Shown: piece by piece, positions 23,450-33,766 of the stretch
Layout of the letters: every line of letters begins with the position of its first letter
How positions within the stretch are numbered: the first letter of the stretch is position 1
Assembly (NCBI GenBank): GCA_907163375.1
Contig: CAJQUW010000514.1
Coordinates: 62,001 to 126,000 of the forward strand
Reading direction: 5' to 3'
From: Prostheceraeus crozeri
Taxonomy: Eukaryota > Platyhelminthes > Polycladida > Euryleptidae
DNA length: 64,000 nt
The notes under the pieces: generated by a model
The model's input: the letters and a program-made list of their open reading frames with translations, nothing else
What the model was told of the DNA's origin: nothing
The model's database searches: none
Translations under genes and position numbers: made by a program

Positions 23450-24969
23450 TCACTTTGTTTTCCGAAACACTAAAGTTACGAGGGATTTAGTATCTTTCAC
23501 ATGGATGCACTCTTGTAAACCATTGGTAATTTTGATAGCAATAGAGGGTATAGTTTGTTTGACGACGGGATGATAGAAAATAGATTGAAACATCTTCTCG
23601 ACTATTCCATATGAAGCGTCTTTATCATGAATGAAATCACGTAAAATGTATTCTTTTTTCTCACCAACAGAAATAGGTAGAATCAAATCACTTTGAATGT
23701 AAAGGTGCTGTTCATGTTTATCAAGTGTCATTGGTGTTTCTATACCAATCGTATGCGCAGCAGCAAACACAGTTTGTAGCATTGAAAAACCAAAGAGTTT
23801 CTTCAAATTTTTACTCAATTGACATTGAATGTCATCACCCAGTTTCAGAACAACGCGTTGATTTTCAATTGAAAACGAAATGTGGTGTGCCTTTACATCA
23901 TATTTACTTTTCATCACATGCTTCAACTTCTGTTGTATATAAGGATTTACTACATGAATGAAGCTTTCAACTGTATGATATAGACGCGGCATTATATTGA
24001 TAGCAACTTTAGATTCTTCATAAGACTGGTAAATTTTCTTGATGCGATCGCCATAGATGTCCACCCACCATTCATCATTAACTGAATCAGCTTTAGTGTG
24101 ATATTCATGAGAAGCATACACCACACCGCTTCCAATAATAGGTTATAATGTCTTACAAAATGACGCAAGGTTGGAGAGAAATAAACTGTAAGTTTGTCAT
24201 TATATTTCTGAATGACCAACTTATTTTTGTCCGCCATAATTTTCTCTCCATACTTCTTACCCACAGTCTCATTCCATCGTTTTACTAACTCAATAAGTGA
24301 TAAAGGTTGAACACCACGCTTTTTCAAAATGATGCGTTCTTCACATTCTACAACATCTTCATCAAATATTTTAAATTTATAATGAAATTTGTTGATTCGA
24401 TTTGAATAAACTTTTCTAACATTTGCAGTAGCAATTGACGTTAGATGTAGTCCATGGCCAAAACCGAGATGCGGATAGAATTCATTATCCAACCTCAGTG
24501 TAAGACCTTTAGTAAAAGAATGAAAGCGAAGGAACTGTCTCCCACTCCAATGATAGATAGTAAACTCATAAACTTTCTGATCCTTATTCTTCATGATGGA
24601 AGTATTACCACTATTGAATGCCTTAATAATTTTCTCATTCCCAAATGGTTCATAATAATCTGATTTTATCTGAATCCATTCATAGTTCCACTTTCCATCT
24701 GATGTTAAATTGTATGGGAACTGGAATGCATTATTCATCGTTATTCCATCATGGGTGCGAGGAGTCAATATCATTTCTTCCAAATCATTCACATTCTGAA
24801 TATTGCTATCATAGCAAATACTAGAAACGCCAACCTCCCATTCACCTTCTAAATGTAGTGGGCGATTTAATTCTACTCGATAGTCTGATGGTTTATTTTT
24901 GGGAAATTTATTCATAGAAGCATTACTGGGCAAGTAGATTAGAAACGAGTCCTTATTTTCACTTTCCAT
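23450..24969 (-). pseudogene. Penton-like Polinton protein, paralogue 1
   Basis: The start MESENKDSFLIYLPSNASM leads into LHLEGEWEVGVSSI, a signature seen in many Polinton proteins that sit beside the capsid genes. The middle has HLGFGHG and the C-terminal end LVTLVFRKTK. These proteins are generally suspected to be minor capsid (single jelly-roll, penton-like) or vertex proteins. I recognise the family by pattern only. It is a tandem paralogue of 25009-26388. It appears broken, with about one break. Confidence 0.55.
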
Positions 24970-25008
24970 ATTATTCACATTGGAAAAATATATTAGCATA
25001 CTTTTGCA

Positions 25009-26388
25009 TTAACTCTTCATTCGGAAATGGAGTGTGATACATGTCACAGCATCTTTATGAAAAGGAATCAACGCACCAGCATCGTCATAAATTGCAATAT
25101 CAATTTGTGGGATGTAGTTTGATTTCAGCTTTGTATAATGCACTTTCTTGAAAGTATGCTCAGATAAAATACTGCAGCTTTTTGGCTGGTATGGTATCAT
25201 TGCTAGCAATGGAGCTTCAACATCTCCCACACGTACATTTTCACCAATATTGGAATATATCTGAAAATAGTTAATACGACGCGATAGCGACATGTCTGCG
25301 CTAGCTTTGGTTACAGTACCACTTTTAAAGATATTTTGATCAAAACCCAAAATGTCCATTAGAGTTTTATCCATAAGTAGTTCAATACCTTTTCCACTTA
25401 TAGTGAGACAAAGTACCTTCTTTTTCAGAAAACGAAATATGTTGCTCATTAATCACTTCATTTAAATAATCTACAACCAATTTAACCGAAGTAATAATGC
25501 GAGGCATCAACACTCTTGTTTCATGTAAGATACCACCTAAAGGCTCTACACACTTTCTGTATAAAGATACGGTCCATTCTGTATCAAATTGATTTGGCCT
25601 TTCACATGGTAAATGTTGCATATCAGATTTTCCATGAACAGCTGCAGAACGATGTCGTAAGAACTGATGAAAATCTTTTGAACAAACTAATACTAGATCA
25701 TCATCATTTAATTTACTTATTGCAATATGATTAGATGATTTGATATAAGTCAATGTTGCCACTTGTTTACCATCAACTCGAAGGAGATAATTAAATTTCT
25801 TCAATAATGTTTCAGGAGTCATGTTTGTCTTTCTTGGCTTAATCACAATCTTCTTCACCAACGTCTTCTAATTTTTTGGAATAAGATCTACATAATAAGC
25901 TTCCTCTCGATATATTAACTGTTTATGACCACTTGGGTGGTAATTAACGTTATAATTATCATAGCGAGGTAACCTAAATCATTTCTTAAACTTGGACTTA
26001 AACCAACAATCCAATCTTTCTCAACTACATGATGTACATAATTATGATCATCATTGTGCGGAGTAAATTGGACAATCTGTTTACACGCTTTATTCAAGAA
26101 ATCATATATAAACTTTTTACATGATAAGAGATCTTTCTTTGGCCACTGTGGAATGTATACTCGGCAGCCCTTTTCACATTGGTAAGCAGCAGTACGTCTC
26201 ATATTAATAGTCATCACCTCATGATCAAAAGTATAGACACAGTTGCTATAAACAAGTTGAGTGACACCCACTTCCCAATTTCCATTTAGCTGTTGTGCAT
26301 GATCAATGGGAGTAGAAAAGAGTGCGGCTCGATTACTAGCAAATCTCTTTGTAGCCGCATTGCTAAGCAAAATATGATAAAACGACAT
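25009..26388 (-). pseudogene. Penton-like Polinton protein, paralogue 2
   Basis: The N-terminus MSFYHILLSNAATKRF then LNGNWEVGVTQLVY matches the paralogue's SNASMNKF / EGEWEVGV. The C-terminal part has DILGFDQNIF, VGDVEAPLLAMIP and TCITLHFRMK. The P2 gene at 40263-41051 shares the C-terminal layout (LLGFNKQTY, CDIIEGGYINGK). Its position next to protease and capsid genes supports a virion role. It appears broken, with about two breaks. Confidence 0.55.
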
Positions 26389-26423
26389 TTTTATATTGCT
26401 GATCTGCGGCTTTGCATAACATC

Positions 26424-26780
26424 ATGAAGACTTTGATTTTGGACTCTCTACAATATATCAGAGTTGATCGTGATGGAAACGTACACTTCAAAAATTCTCA
26501 TGGTCATACATCAAGAGGTATTACATTAACATGGCGAAAATTTGTCAACCTCAATGATATCATGAGGGATTTGGAATATTTTGAAACATTAAGATTCATC
26601 TCCTTGGGTGATCAAGTTTGGCTTCAACATTACAGAAATGAAATTCAAATCTACCATTCTCATTCCGCAAACTGTTTCTCATTTCGCAAATACAATTGGG
26701 AGAAGTATAGAAGATACATACATCGCTCCATCATGACATTTATTCGTCGTGAGTTCATCGCCCTACTATGCAAATCTTAA
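26424..26780 (+). CDS. PC4-like transcription-cofactor-type protein, unit 1
   Basis: About 118 residues. Two phrases recall the PC4/Sub1 single-strand DNA-binding fold: GNVHFKNS...RGITLTWRKFVNL, and SLGDQVWLQHYRNEIQIYH followed by NWEKYRRYI. The PC4 pattern is LG.....V......V.I....., then GI.L....W..L....I. The resemblance was found by eye and is weak. It is the first of two tandem related units, followed on the same strand by the TBP-like gene, so a transcription role fits the context. A short DNA-binding protein of another kind remains possible. Confidence 0.4.
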   Translation: MKTLILDSLQYIRVDRDGNVHFKNSHGHTSRGITLTWRKFVNLNDIMRDLEYFETLRFISLGDQVWLQHYRNEIQIYHSHSANCFSFRKYNWEKYRRYIHRSIMTFIRREFIALLCKS

Positions 26781-26799
26781 TCAGACATGACTACCACGC

Positions 26800-27124
26800 A
26801 CCATGAGTTGGAAATGAGATTCCCTACAACGCATTGAAACGGATCATGATCGAAACGTCTATTTCAAAGATTCAACTGGAAATGTGAGAAGAGAGTTTGC
26901 TTTATCTTATCGTCATTTTCAATCTCTACATCATATCATGAAGGATTTGAAATACTTCTATATGAAAAGACATTCACGTATTGGAAATCGCATCTGGTTG
27001 CGCGTCAACAATCGGCGAATTCAACTCTATCATTCCCAACTTCATACTAACTTCACATTTCATCAAGGTAGTTGGGAAAAGTATAAAAGGAAGGTACATC
27101 GCTCAATTTACTCATTCTTTCATC
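26800..27124 (+). CDS. PC4-like protein, unit 2
   Basis: The second unit has LHHIMKDLKYFYMKRHSRIG (unit 1: LNDIMRDLEYFETLRFISLG), then IWLRVNNRRIQLYHSQ, then WEKYKRKVHRSIYSF. The two units are clear tandem paralogues. The unit's own start is unclear, and it may once have formed one protein with unit 1 or been a separate gene. The frame overlaps the first codons of the TBP-like gene in another frame. The gene state is uncertain. Confidence 0.4.
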
Positions 27125-27670
27125 ATGAAGCGTCATCGCTACACCATCGTCAACATTCTCCGTCGCTTCAGACTCTACACCAAAATCGATCTCACAACAT
27201 TACACCAACACCTTCCAAACAGCAAGTATTACCCGGGCCGACCTCAAATGTTAGTGGTGAAGATGAACAATTCACGGAATCTTCAACTCTTCCCAAATGG
27301 GACTGTACAGATTCTCGGCGCCCTTTCTCATTCATCGGCGCAGTCAATGCGCTTAGAGCTACAGAGACTACTACGTCGGATATGGAAGAGGGAGAGGTGT
27401 GTGATGTCGAATCTGACTGTGGACAATATGGTGATCTCTACTCAATTGAGTGAAAGTGTATCATTTTTGAAGATTCGTACCAGCAGTTACAATTTGTGTT
27501 ATGAACCCGAACTTTTTCCTGCAGCTCTCATTAGTTGTTGGTTACCTGTGCATGTGGCAATCTTTCATAATAGTAAAGTGATCATTACTGGACTAAAATC
27601 TCATGTACAAGCAAATGTGATCCTAGACTATCTCATTGAGTATGTACGTACCCAGCGGATTGTAAAATAA
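27125..27670 (+). CDS. TATA-binding-protein-like protein of P1
   Basis: The 181-residue product has about the length of the conserved TBP core (~180). The first repeat reads IVNILRRFRLYTKIDLTTL, then YYPGRPQMLVVKM, then LQLFPNGTVQILGA. The second reads LTVDNMVIS, then CYEPELFPAALIS, then VAIFHNSKVIITGLKSH. These align one to one with cellular TBP: IVSTVNLGCKLDLKTI, YNPKRF, LIFSSGKMVCTGA, IQNMVGS, SYEPELFPGLIY, LIFVSGKVVLTGAK. YEPELFP is nearly diagnostic, and phenylalanines expected at the DNA-kinking stirrups are visible. The gene looks whole. The start ATG at 27125 fits the fold. The stop codon overlaps an AATAAA poly(A) signal, tail to tail with the protease gene. It would bind TATA boxes, which several P1 genes have. 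Confidence 0.85.
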   Translation: MKRHRYTIVNILRRFRLYTKIDLTTLHQHLPNSKYYPGRPQMLVVKMNNSRNLQLFPNGTVQILGALSHSSAQSMRLELQRLLRRIWKRERCVMSNLTVDNMVISTQLSESVSFLKIRTSSYNLCYEPELFPAALISCWLPVHVAIFHNSKVIITGLKSHVQANVILDYLIEYVRTQRIVK

Positions 27671-27696
27671 AAAACAATTTTTCCAACATGATGTTT

Positions 27697-28158
27697 TTAT
27701 TTCAAATCATGATAGAACTTACAAATCATTTTTTCATTAGAGGATGGATTACATGAAAAGTTTTGAATAACAGATGCAAATCGAGATACATGTAAACGTT
27801 TTAAGATGAAGTACAGTACAAAAGCACCACACGTTGATGAAAGTGGATGTTGTAGTATGCGTTCATTTCGCTGATATTGACGCGTATGTTTTCTCAACCA
27901 CTGCTGTGTTGGTATATTTGGAGGTTGAGTAAGAGAGTCAAATAGTTCGCCACGTCGATCTTCTCCAATAAAGATCGCTTTCCAATGCTCACCGCCTAAA
28001 TTCTGCGAATGAGTGTTTAGCACAATAAAGATGGGATACTGATTTACTGCAGGTGGTAAGGTATCGAGTGAATAGACATTATCGAAAGCTTTCAACGTCG
28101 CTTCGTCTGCATTACGCTGCACTTTAGTCTTAATATCGTCAGCAGTCAACCAACTCAT
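27697..28158 (-). CDS. PRO: P1 adenain-type cysteine protease
   Basis: An intact 153-residue frame of the adenovirus-protease/Ulp1 class, which processes capsid and core proteins during virion maturation. Visible are the catalytic His in GGEHWKAIFI, the Asp in ELFDSL, the Gln in RILQHPLSSTCG and the nucleophile Cys in STCGAFVLYF. This is the usual H-D-Q-C order and spacing. Its start codon overlaps the stop of the capsid gene by one base (TAATG). Adenain-type cleavage-like GG sites are visible in its likely substrates (RQRGGS at 29439-29894, QKGGF at 32541-32891). Confidence 0.9.
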   Translation of the reverse strand: MSWLTADDIKTKVQRNADEATLKAFDNVYSLDTLPPAVNQYPIFIVLNTHSQNLGGEHWKAIFIGEDRRGELFDSLTQPPNIPTQQWLRKHTRQYQRNERILQHPLSSTCGAFVLYFILKRLHVSRFASVIQNFSCNPSSNEKMICKFYHDLK

Positions 28159-29366
28159 TAACGATTATACTGAAGAATCACGTCACGATACTTTGTAATT
28201 TCAATATTTGAATCGAAGACTGCATAAATTAATACATTGATCGTCTCAGGTAGTGTTCTTTTGAACGTCAAATCCAAACGAATATTATGAGGCACGTTCG
28301 CTTGACGATAGGGTGCACTAATATCGCTGTCAGCAGTCAAATCAAATGCATAAATAGTATATCCACTCTTAAACTCTTTCATAGTCAGTCCGTTGGCGTC
28401 ATCCGTATTGTAAAAGCCAAAAACATCCATAAAATCAACATAACTGCGCATAAATTGATCCGCAGCAAAATCTGGTTTGTAGGGTGGACCAGGATGACTC
28501 ACACCATTTACACGTAAAGCAATTTCACTTAACTGATTGTGTTTAAAATTGAAAGGATTCTTCTTTATATTACCATTAAATGCATCATTTTCAACCATTG
28601 CCACCATGAGGAGCTTCGGTGCTTCCGATGGAAAGAGGCCATCTTTCATGAAACTCTTTTGATCTTTCGAAATTGTAAAGGTGAGAAGCTTTGTATGCTG
28701 AACGGGGTAAATGGCATTTTGGCGGTTAAGACCTTCAGCATGTCCTCTAATGACACTTGGATTCGGTACTACTCGACGAATGTAAAGTGCAATATCTTCC
28801 ACATGAATTCTAAAATTGTCAACTTTAGCAAATGCATTCAGCGCAAATTCAGGCTTATTCAATGTCAGCTTGAGTCGCATGCTGGTATTACAGAGTAAAA
28901 ACTTTGACTGTCTAAAGAAGTCTAAATTCAGCGGACCATATAGCTGACATACTTTACTATCTTTAATCATAGCAGATCGCTTTACAAAGCCACTGTTTGT
29001 TTCAACATCAAATTTTCCTGCTTCATCTCTGTACCATCCCATGGCTTCCATATGACTTTTTTGTGCTGCTGGATGAAACTGTGATACATGATTGAAATAT
29101 GATTTATAGGGATAATCGCTTTGACCACCTTCCACCTGCTGCTCTCCAATCGTTAGAGAAACATCGCGAAGTAATGTAGTCAATGGTAAATTGTTCAGTC
29201 CAACTTTATGTGTATCGTCAATAGCAGTTCCATCTGCTTGCTGAATTCTAAACCTCAAATCAAGCATCGCATAACTCAAATCTATGTAGTCATCACTACC
29301 ACCAGGAATAACAAATTCAATGGGGCCAGCATTCTCAGCTGTTCGAGGATGATAATCTACAATACT
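28158..29366 (-). pseudogene. MCP: P1 major capsid protein (double jelly-roll type)
   Basis: The hallmark GPIEFVIPGGSDDYIDLSY near the N-terminus is the start of the Polinton/adintovirus hexon-like capsid protein. It is followed by NNLPLTTLLRDVSLTIGEQQV and the C-terminal half with DFMDVFGFYNTDDAN and INVLIYAVFDSNIEI. The stop overlaps the protease start. The open stretch is about 400 residues, and the gene appears broken, with about one break. The fold is inferred from the family. Confidence 0.8.
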
Positions 29367-29438
29367 TTAACTAAGAATATCTGTCTGTATGGCTTGTTGA
29401 TCAAACAAACAAAAACCCGAAAGTTTTACACTCTATGA

Positions 29439-29894
29439 TTAGAAGTTATAGCAGCGTCGTCGTTTAGCGCCTGATGAATGATTAGAACCTCTGCGACGTT
29501 TGCGTGAATGCCTTTTGACTGAAGATCGCACCTTACCAGCTCCGCGATGTTTCCTTCTTCCTTTATTCATTCGTTTAGGCGATTTCTTTCCTTGAGTAAC
29601 ACCAGCAAAGGTCTGCTTCAATGTTTTTAAACCGCGTTCCTTCCCACGATTCAACAAACTGCTCTTAAAACTTCTACCTCTGGAAAGATCACTAGCAACA
29701 TCACCAGCAAAGCCAACGGCATTACTTAAAACATTTCGTTTTAAAGATCTACCGACATTGGATATGAGAGGTGCTACAACAGATTTCAGTGCACCAAGTA
29801 TGCTACCTCCACGTTGGCGGCGAGCGCCGATGGAAATTTGTCCTCCACCACTTACATAGGAGGGTCGTGAATAAAATGAGGCAGTTGGATTCAT
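29439..29894 (-). CDS. Basic core-type protein of P1
   Basis: A 151-residue, strongly basic protein. It has a short N-terminal stretch and a GG-type protease site (RRQRGGSILG). A hydrophobic/amphipathic segment follows (ILGALKSVVAPLISNVG), and the C-terminus is packed with Arg, Lys and Ser. It resembles adenovirus pVI/pVII-type internal proteins in composition and site. It lies between capsid and integrase genes. A DNA-condensing or membrane-lytic role is inferred. Confidence 0.55.
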   Translation of the reverse strand: MNPTASFYSRPSYVSGGGQISIGARRQRGGSILGALKSVVAPLISNVGRSLKRNVLSNAVGFAGDVASDLSRGRSFKSSLLNRGKERGLKTLKQTFAGVTQGKKSPKRMNKGRRKHRGAGKVRSSVKRHSRKRRRGSNHSSGAKRRRCYNF

Positions 29895-29935
29895 AGCTCA
29901 AACCCTAAACATTGTTAGTTACAACTTTGATTGAA

Positions 29936-31202
29936 TCACTGTCGATCACTTAGATGAAAGATGTCGGCACGACGCATCCAAGAGTTCATACTTGAAGAAT
30001 AACCAGTCCATTTAACAAGACACCATTCTTCACCTTGCCGTTTTTTACATCGAATGATTTTCTCTACCAAATATGTTTCACTTTCAGTGACTACCTCAAT
30101 CTCATCGCGGTAAAAGCTACCCTCAATTTCTTCATTATCGTAATCTTTCAACTTGTAGGTGGTGGGAGAGTCTTTTTGATTAATCCTTGATACTGTAAAT
30201 ACCTCCTCTGTCCAATTCGGAAGGTACCCTTTAGCAAAAACACTTTTCACTTTTGAGATACGAACTTTATCACCAATTTTCACATCATTTTTCACATGAG
30301 TGCGTTTACGTTGGAATGATTCGCGCACTTTATCTACATTGTCAGCATTTACATCTACTGGTCTGAGTCCAATAGAACGATGGATAGAGTGATTGTAGGC
30401 ATGGAGTGTATCTTGTAGAACCTTTGTCCAATTTTGTGTCAAGTTGGCAGTAAAATGTCGCCACAAGCGATTTTTTAATGTGCGATTAAAACGTTCAACG
30501 AGTGCAGCTTTATAAGCACTCTTTACACTAGACAACTCAATGTCATGCCTCTCAAATAATCTTCTCACATGCTGATTTTCAAACTCTTTTCCTTGATCAC
30601 TCTGAATTCTTTTTGGAATCCGACCTTCTCGAAAAATTGTTTGGAATGTTTTTGCTACTCCTTTCCCTTCTTTAGTTTTTAAAGGTTGAGCCCACGCCTA
30701 ACGCGAATAAATATCAATGACGGTTAAAATAAAATTATTACCCGAGTTATGTTTTGAAATGGAGGCGACATCACACAAATCTGCTTGCCACTGTTCATCA
30801 ATGTCATGAACAATATAATGGCGGGTGCGGTACTTCTTTTTCGCTTGTTTGTGGAGTGTATAGGTAGCCTGACCCTTTAACCATCGTTTCACTTGTGATT
30901 GTGGAAGACCACTCGCTTTTGATAATTTCTTGATGGATGCAAATCCTGCCGGATGTTTTACATCATAATAGATTGACTTAAAACGTTCAGTCGATGACGA
31001 CTGACTCTTTTTCCTCCTTCTCATCTTTTTGTTTTCTTGCCTTTCTACATTTACAACAACTGCAGCATTTAGCTTTAGCGGTTTTGCGATCGTGTTCACA
31101 TTGCTTAGGGGTTTCACTGTGAGAGCTGGCGCAGCAAGTGCAAGTGACAACGACATTCACCTCTGGCGGTTCATTACATGGCAAGCAACACATCTGCTTC
31201 AT
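29936..31202 (-). pseudogene. INT: P1 retrovirus-like integrase with chromodomain
   Basis: The N-terminal part is unusually Cys-rich (CCLPC, CTCCAS, CCSCCKCRK), then basic. The rve core shows WQADLCDV, FILTVIDIYSR and, further on, ALVERFNRTLKNRLW (the first Asp, second block and Glu of the D,D-E triad). A C-terminal SH3-like domain (IGDKVRISKVKSVFAKGY) and a chromodomain (EKIIRCKKRQ, WCLVKWTGYSSSMNSW) follow. This is the enzyme that inserts Polintons with 6-bp duplications; the chromodomain may bias insertion to marked chromatin. It appears broken, with about two breaks. Confidence 0.88.
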
Positions 31203-31203
31203 A

Positions 31204-31896
31204 TTAATAGTCTGAGAACATGTATTTCTTGGGAGGAGCTGTTTTACGTTTTCCTTTTAATAGTTTTAGTGGTGGCGTAGATCTACGTCGAGTTCTTCCT
31301 CTTGTTTGTTTAAAGAGTGTGGGAGGGGATGTAGCAGGTGACGTCTTAAACCAATTTGTTGGCATTTTCATCGTCTGAAGCATTGGAGCAGTAGCCACTG
31401 TTGAATCAAGTTCTTTCAATGTCTCATTATTCAAAGCAAATTTTGACACATTATGCTTTTTCAATAGTTTAAGAAAGTATGACCAACCAGGTGGAACATA
31501 GTCCTGACGGCGCTTTCTACGTGTCGCATAGTGAATCAAATCTTCATAACGTGAAGCATCAACCACTTTATTTTCATCTGTAATGATTTCTCCTCTATCA
31601 TTTACATTGAGATGGGGTTCAATACTATTGAAAAGAGATATGGCATGTGCGCGAGATGCTAAAGGTGTAGCAGTCGATACAGAGTCACGCATCTTATTCT
31701 TCAAATTTTTTAGTTGCTCAACAGTTTCCGATTGTAATAATACAGCACGATGTGGATCTTTGATGTGAACATTTTGCTGATAATCTATTTCTTTCCTATA
31801 CATTTGATTTCCAAGAGGTTGCTTTACTTGCTGCATGGCAGTCAATTGTACATATTCATCCTGAGGAATAACAATCATGCGAGAATAAGAACTCAT
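31204..31896 (-). CDS. Conserved Polinton protein of unknown function
   Basis: 230 residues from MSSYSRMIVIPQDEYVQL, chosen because the longer upstream frame overlaps the ATPase gene. Features are a helical first half, then ASRYEDLIHYATRRKRR and YVPPGWSYFLKLL. The tail is basic and Pro/Thr-rich, ending KKYMFSDY. The P2 protein at 41108-41944 shares the plan of a short VPED-type start, a middle with a DLL block and a basic tail. It lies just downstream of the packaging ATPase. The function is unknown. Confidence 0.55.
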   Translation of the reverse strand: MSSYSRMIVIPQDEYVQLTAMQQVKQPLGNQMYRKEIDYQQNVHIKDPHRAVLLQSETVEQLKNLKNKMRDSVSTATPLASRAHAISLFNSIEPHLNVNDRGEIITDENKVVDASRYEDLIHYATRRKRRQDYVPPGWSYFLKLLKKHNVSKFALNNETLKELDSTVATAPMLQTMKMPTNWFKTSPATSPPTLFKQTRGRTRRRSTPPLKLLKGKRKTAPPKKYMFSDY

Positions 31897-31921
31897 AGTT
31901 TGTAGATAATCATGGGAGTTT

Positions 31922-32557
31922 TCAAATATCACTTCGAAATCTAAATTCTTCCGGACACTCTTGCGTAAAGTCAGTGAATAAGTAACCGTGTGGTTTTTCA
32001 GTAGCTGCTTGAAAAATTTCAATTAAGGCTTTTGATCCTCTGGGTGCAACTTGTCGCGCTAAAATTTCAAATTGACTTTTATCTCGCGGATTTTTGAAAA
32101 TAGCATAATAGTGTGTATTCAGGTTTCGTGTACGAGCTTCTTTTCCATCAGGAAACAAATTTTGTGTGATATAGATGATAAAACACCTTTTATGATGTGC
32201 TGCACGAGTGAACATATCTGTAAGATCTTTTGAATTCTTGCTTTCTTTTAATAAATCATCCAATACAACAACATCATTAGACTGAAGTTTATCCACTGGA
32301 ATAATTCCTTCATGACGAATAAAGTTGCGACTTTGCAATTCCTGAAACAATGACGGTTGATAAATACCATAACACCAAATCACTCGATTGATAGGTTCCT
32401 TAAACAACTCCCTTCTTTTATCCAATAAATTCAGCGTGAAAACAGTTTTACCTGCATGGGATGGACCTGATACAGTCAGAACTTTATCACATTGAAGTCT
32501 GAAATCCATTTTATTACTTTGAGATTCAACATTTGCATAATTAACGCTTAGAGCCAA
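31922..32557 (-). CDS. ATP: P1 packaging ATPase (A32/FtsK-HerA type)
   Basis: An intact 211-residue P-loop ATPase. The Walker A is SGPSHAGKTVF, the Walker B VVVLDDLL, followed by a TRAAHHKRCFIIYITQNLF sensor stretch typical of Polinton and virophage DNA-packaging ATPases. Its start overlaps the basic-protein gene upstream by 17 bases. The product is expected to drive genome packaging into capsids. Confidence 0.88.
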   Translation of the reverse strand: MALSVNYANVESQSNKMDFRLQCDKVLTVSGPSHAGKTVFTLNLLDKRRELFKEPINRVIWCYGIYQPSLFQELQSRNFIRHEGIIPVDKLQSNDVVVLDDLLKESKNSKDLTDMFTRAAHHKRCFIIYITQNLFPDGKEARTRNLNTHYYAIFKNPRDKSQFEILARQVAPRGSKALIEIFQAATEKPHGYLFTDFTQECPEEFRFRSDI

Positions 32558-32891
32558 AGATATTACCCAATAGGTTGCCCACGGCAGGAGCTATCATTGG
32601 AAGTATTGCTGAAAGGAAACCGCCCTTTTGTGTTAGAGTTTTCCTCTTTCTTTGAAGGGTGACTTTAGGATTGGAGATGAAACGCAATTTCGTAGCATAT
32701 CGCTTAAGTAACTTTCGTTGTTTTGGCGCTAATTTCTTCGTCCTCAACTTTCTCACATGAGAAATAATTTCACAAATGAATTTATCGTTAGCATGTCGTA
32801 TAGCATTGTATCGCTGATTTGCTTTCATTCGTCGGAGAGCTTGAATGGCTGAAGAAAACTTTGAAGACTTTTGACTTTTACGTTTCGCCAT
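32541..32891 (-). CDS. Small basic protein with GG protease site (pVI/pX-like)
   Basis: 116 residues; very Lys/Arg-rich for the first 85. LTQKGGFLSAILPMIAPAV follows, then GNLLGNIFGSKR. The GG site followed by a hydrophobic amphipathic tail is typical of Polinton minor virion proteins processed by the adenain protease. It overlaps the ATPase start. The role (core or membrane-active) is inferred. Confidence 0.6.
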   Translation of the reverse strand: MAKRKSQKSSKFSSAIQALRRMKANQRYNAIRHANDKFICEIISHVRKLRTKKLAPKQRKLLKRYATKLRFISNPKVTLQRKRKTLTQKGGFLSAILPMIAPAVGNLLGNIFGSKR

Positions 32892-32942
32892 TTTCCGTGT
32901 TAGTCTTTGCTAAAACCTATCTTTACCACATTTGCATAGGTA

Positions 32943-33272
32943 CTAACTATTGCGGCATAAGTGACACTCGAAATGAGCAATATCACAGTGGTTACATTTG
33001 CAAAGTTGAATGCAATTACGTATGAAACAGCGTTGACAAAAAGCATGCTTACATCTCTTGAAGATGCGCTTTTCATTTCCATCCTTTCGCTTACATACAT
33101 CACAACACATAGTTTCACCGCTACTGATGTCTATAGCAAGTCTTTTTGAAGATATGAATTTGCTAGCCTTTTCTAAATAATAGACACATGTACAGAAGGA
33201 ATATACTTCGAGAGTGAGCAGACATAGCTCGAAAATCAGTTGTGCTACAATCAAGTACCACTGCATTTTCAA
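32943..33272 (-). CDS. Membrane-anchored RING-type protein of P1
   Basis: 109 residues. The first ~35 are hydrophobic (YLIVAQLIFELCLLTL) and would act as a signal anchor. Then CDVCKRK, 12 residues later CKHAFCQRCF, and further C-x2-C pairs (CNHC, CHLC) give a RING-like C3HC-type arrangement. It could recruit host ubiquitin machinery at membranes. The start overlaps the next gene's stop by 4 bases, as expected in a compact minus-strand cluster. Confidence 0.55.
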   Translation of the reverse strand: MKMQWYLIVAQLIFELCLLTLEVYSFCTCVYYLEKASKFISSKRLAIDISSGETMCCDVCKRKDGNEKRIFKRCKHAFCQRCFIRNCIQLCKCNHCDIAHFECHLCRNS

Positions 33273-33679
33273 TCTTTCTTTATCGAAAGTTGAATGTGAA
33301 TATCTGAAATTGCTTCAATCACTAGACTGCTACCATGATGGTTAAATGCGTTAAGACGTTCAGCAATTTTTATCATATGTCTTTTAAAAAATTCTTCGGG
33401 GTGATCTACCACTTCCATTGAACAAGAAGCAAAATGGAAAGAGCGACTTTCCACCTCTTCCTTTCCAAAATGACTAAACTTAATTTTCGCAACTAATCGC
33501 GCCATGATAATGCTATCAGAGAATGTATTCATTAACTCTAGAAATAGAGTGCTAGCATCATCGACCACTGCTTCGATGTCGGTCTCATCTTTATGAAAAT
33601 TTATCACATAATCTTGAACAGCTCCTTTTAAACTTTGCCTATGAAAATGTAATGTTCCGCAGTCGTTTGAGAAAGACAT
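33269..33679 (-). CDS. Conserved Polinton protein of unknown function (GSxLV motif)
   Basis: 136 residues in one intact frame. The phrase RSFHFASCSMEV and the C-terminal ERLNAFNHHGSSLVIEAISDIHIQLS resemble a protein found in many Polintons, with an F....GSGW....I..L.I pattern at its end. No enzymatic motif is seen. It lies between RING and exonuclease-like genes. Confidence 0.5.
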   Translation of the reverse strand: MSFSNDCGTLHFHRQSLKGAVQDYVINFHKDETDIEAVVDDASTLFLELMNTFSDSIIMARLVAKIKFSHFGKEEVESRSFHFASCSMEVVDHPEEFFKRHMIKIAERLNAFNHHGSSLVIEAISDIHIQLSIKKD

Positions 33680-33766
33680 GATCGCCCTTTATCTAACCCA
33701 TCCATTGCATGAAAACAACAACTCTTCTCATAGTAACATTTATTGAATAACGGTAACAAGCATGCA

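Noticed and set aside
29936-31202. An LTR-retrotransposon integrase
   Set aside because: No LTRs, protease-RT order or primer-binding site lie nearby. Its neighbours are polymerase B, capsid, ATPase and adenain protease, the Polinton set.
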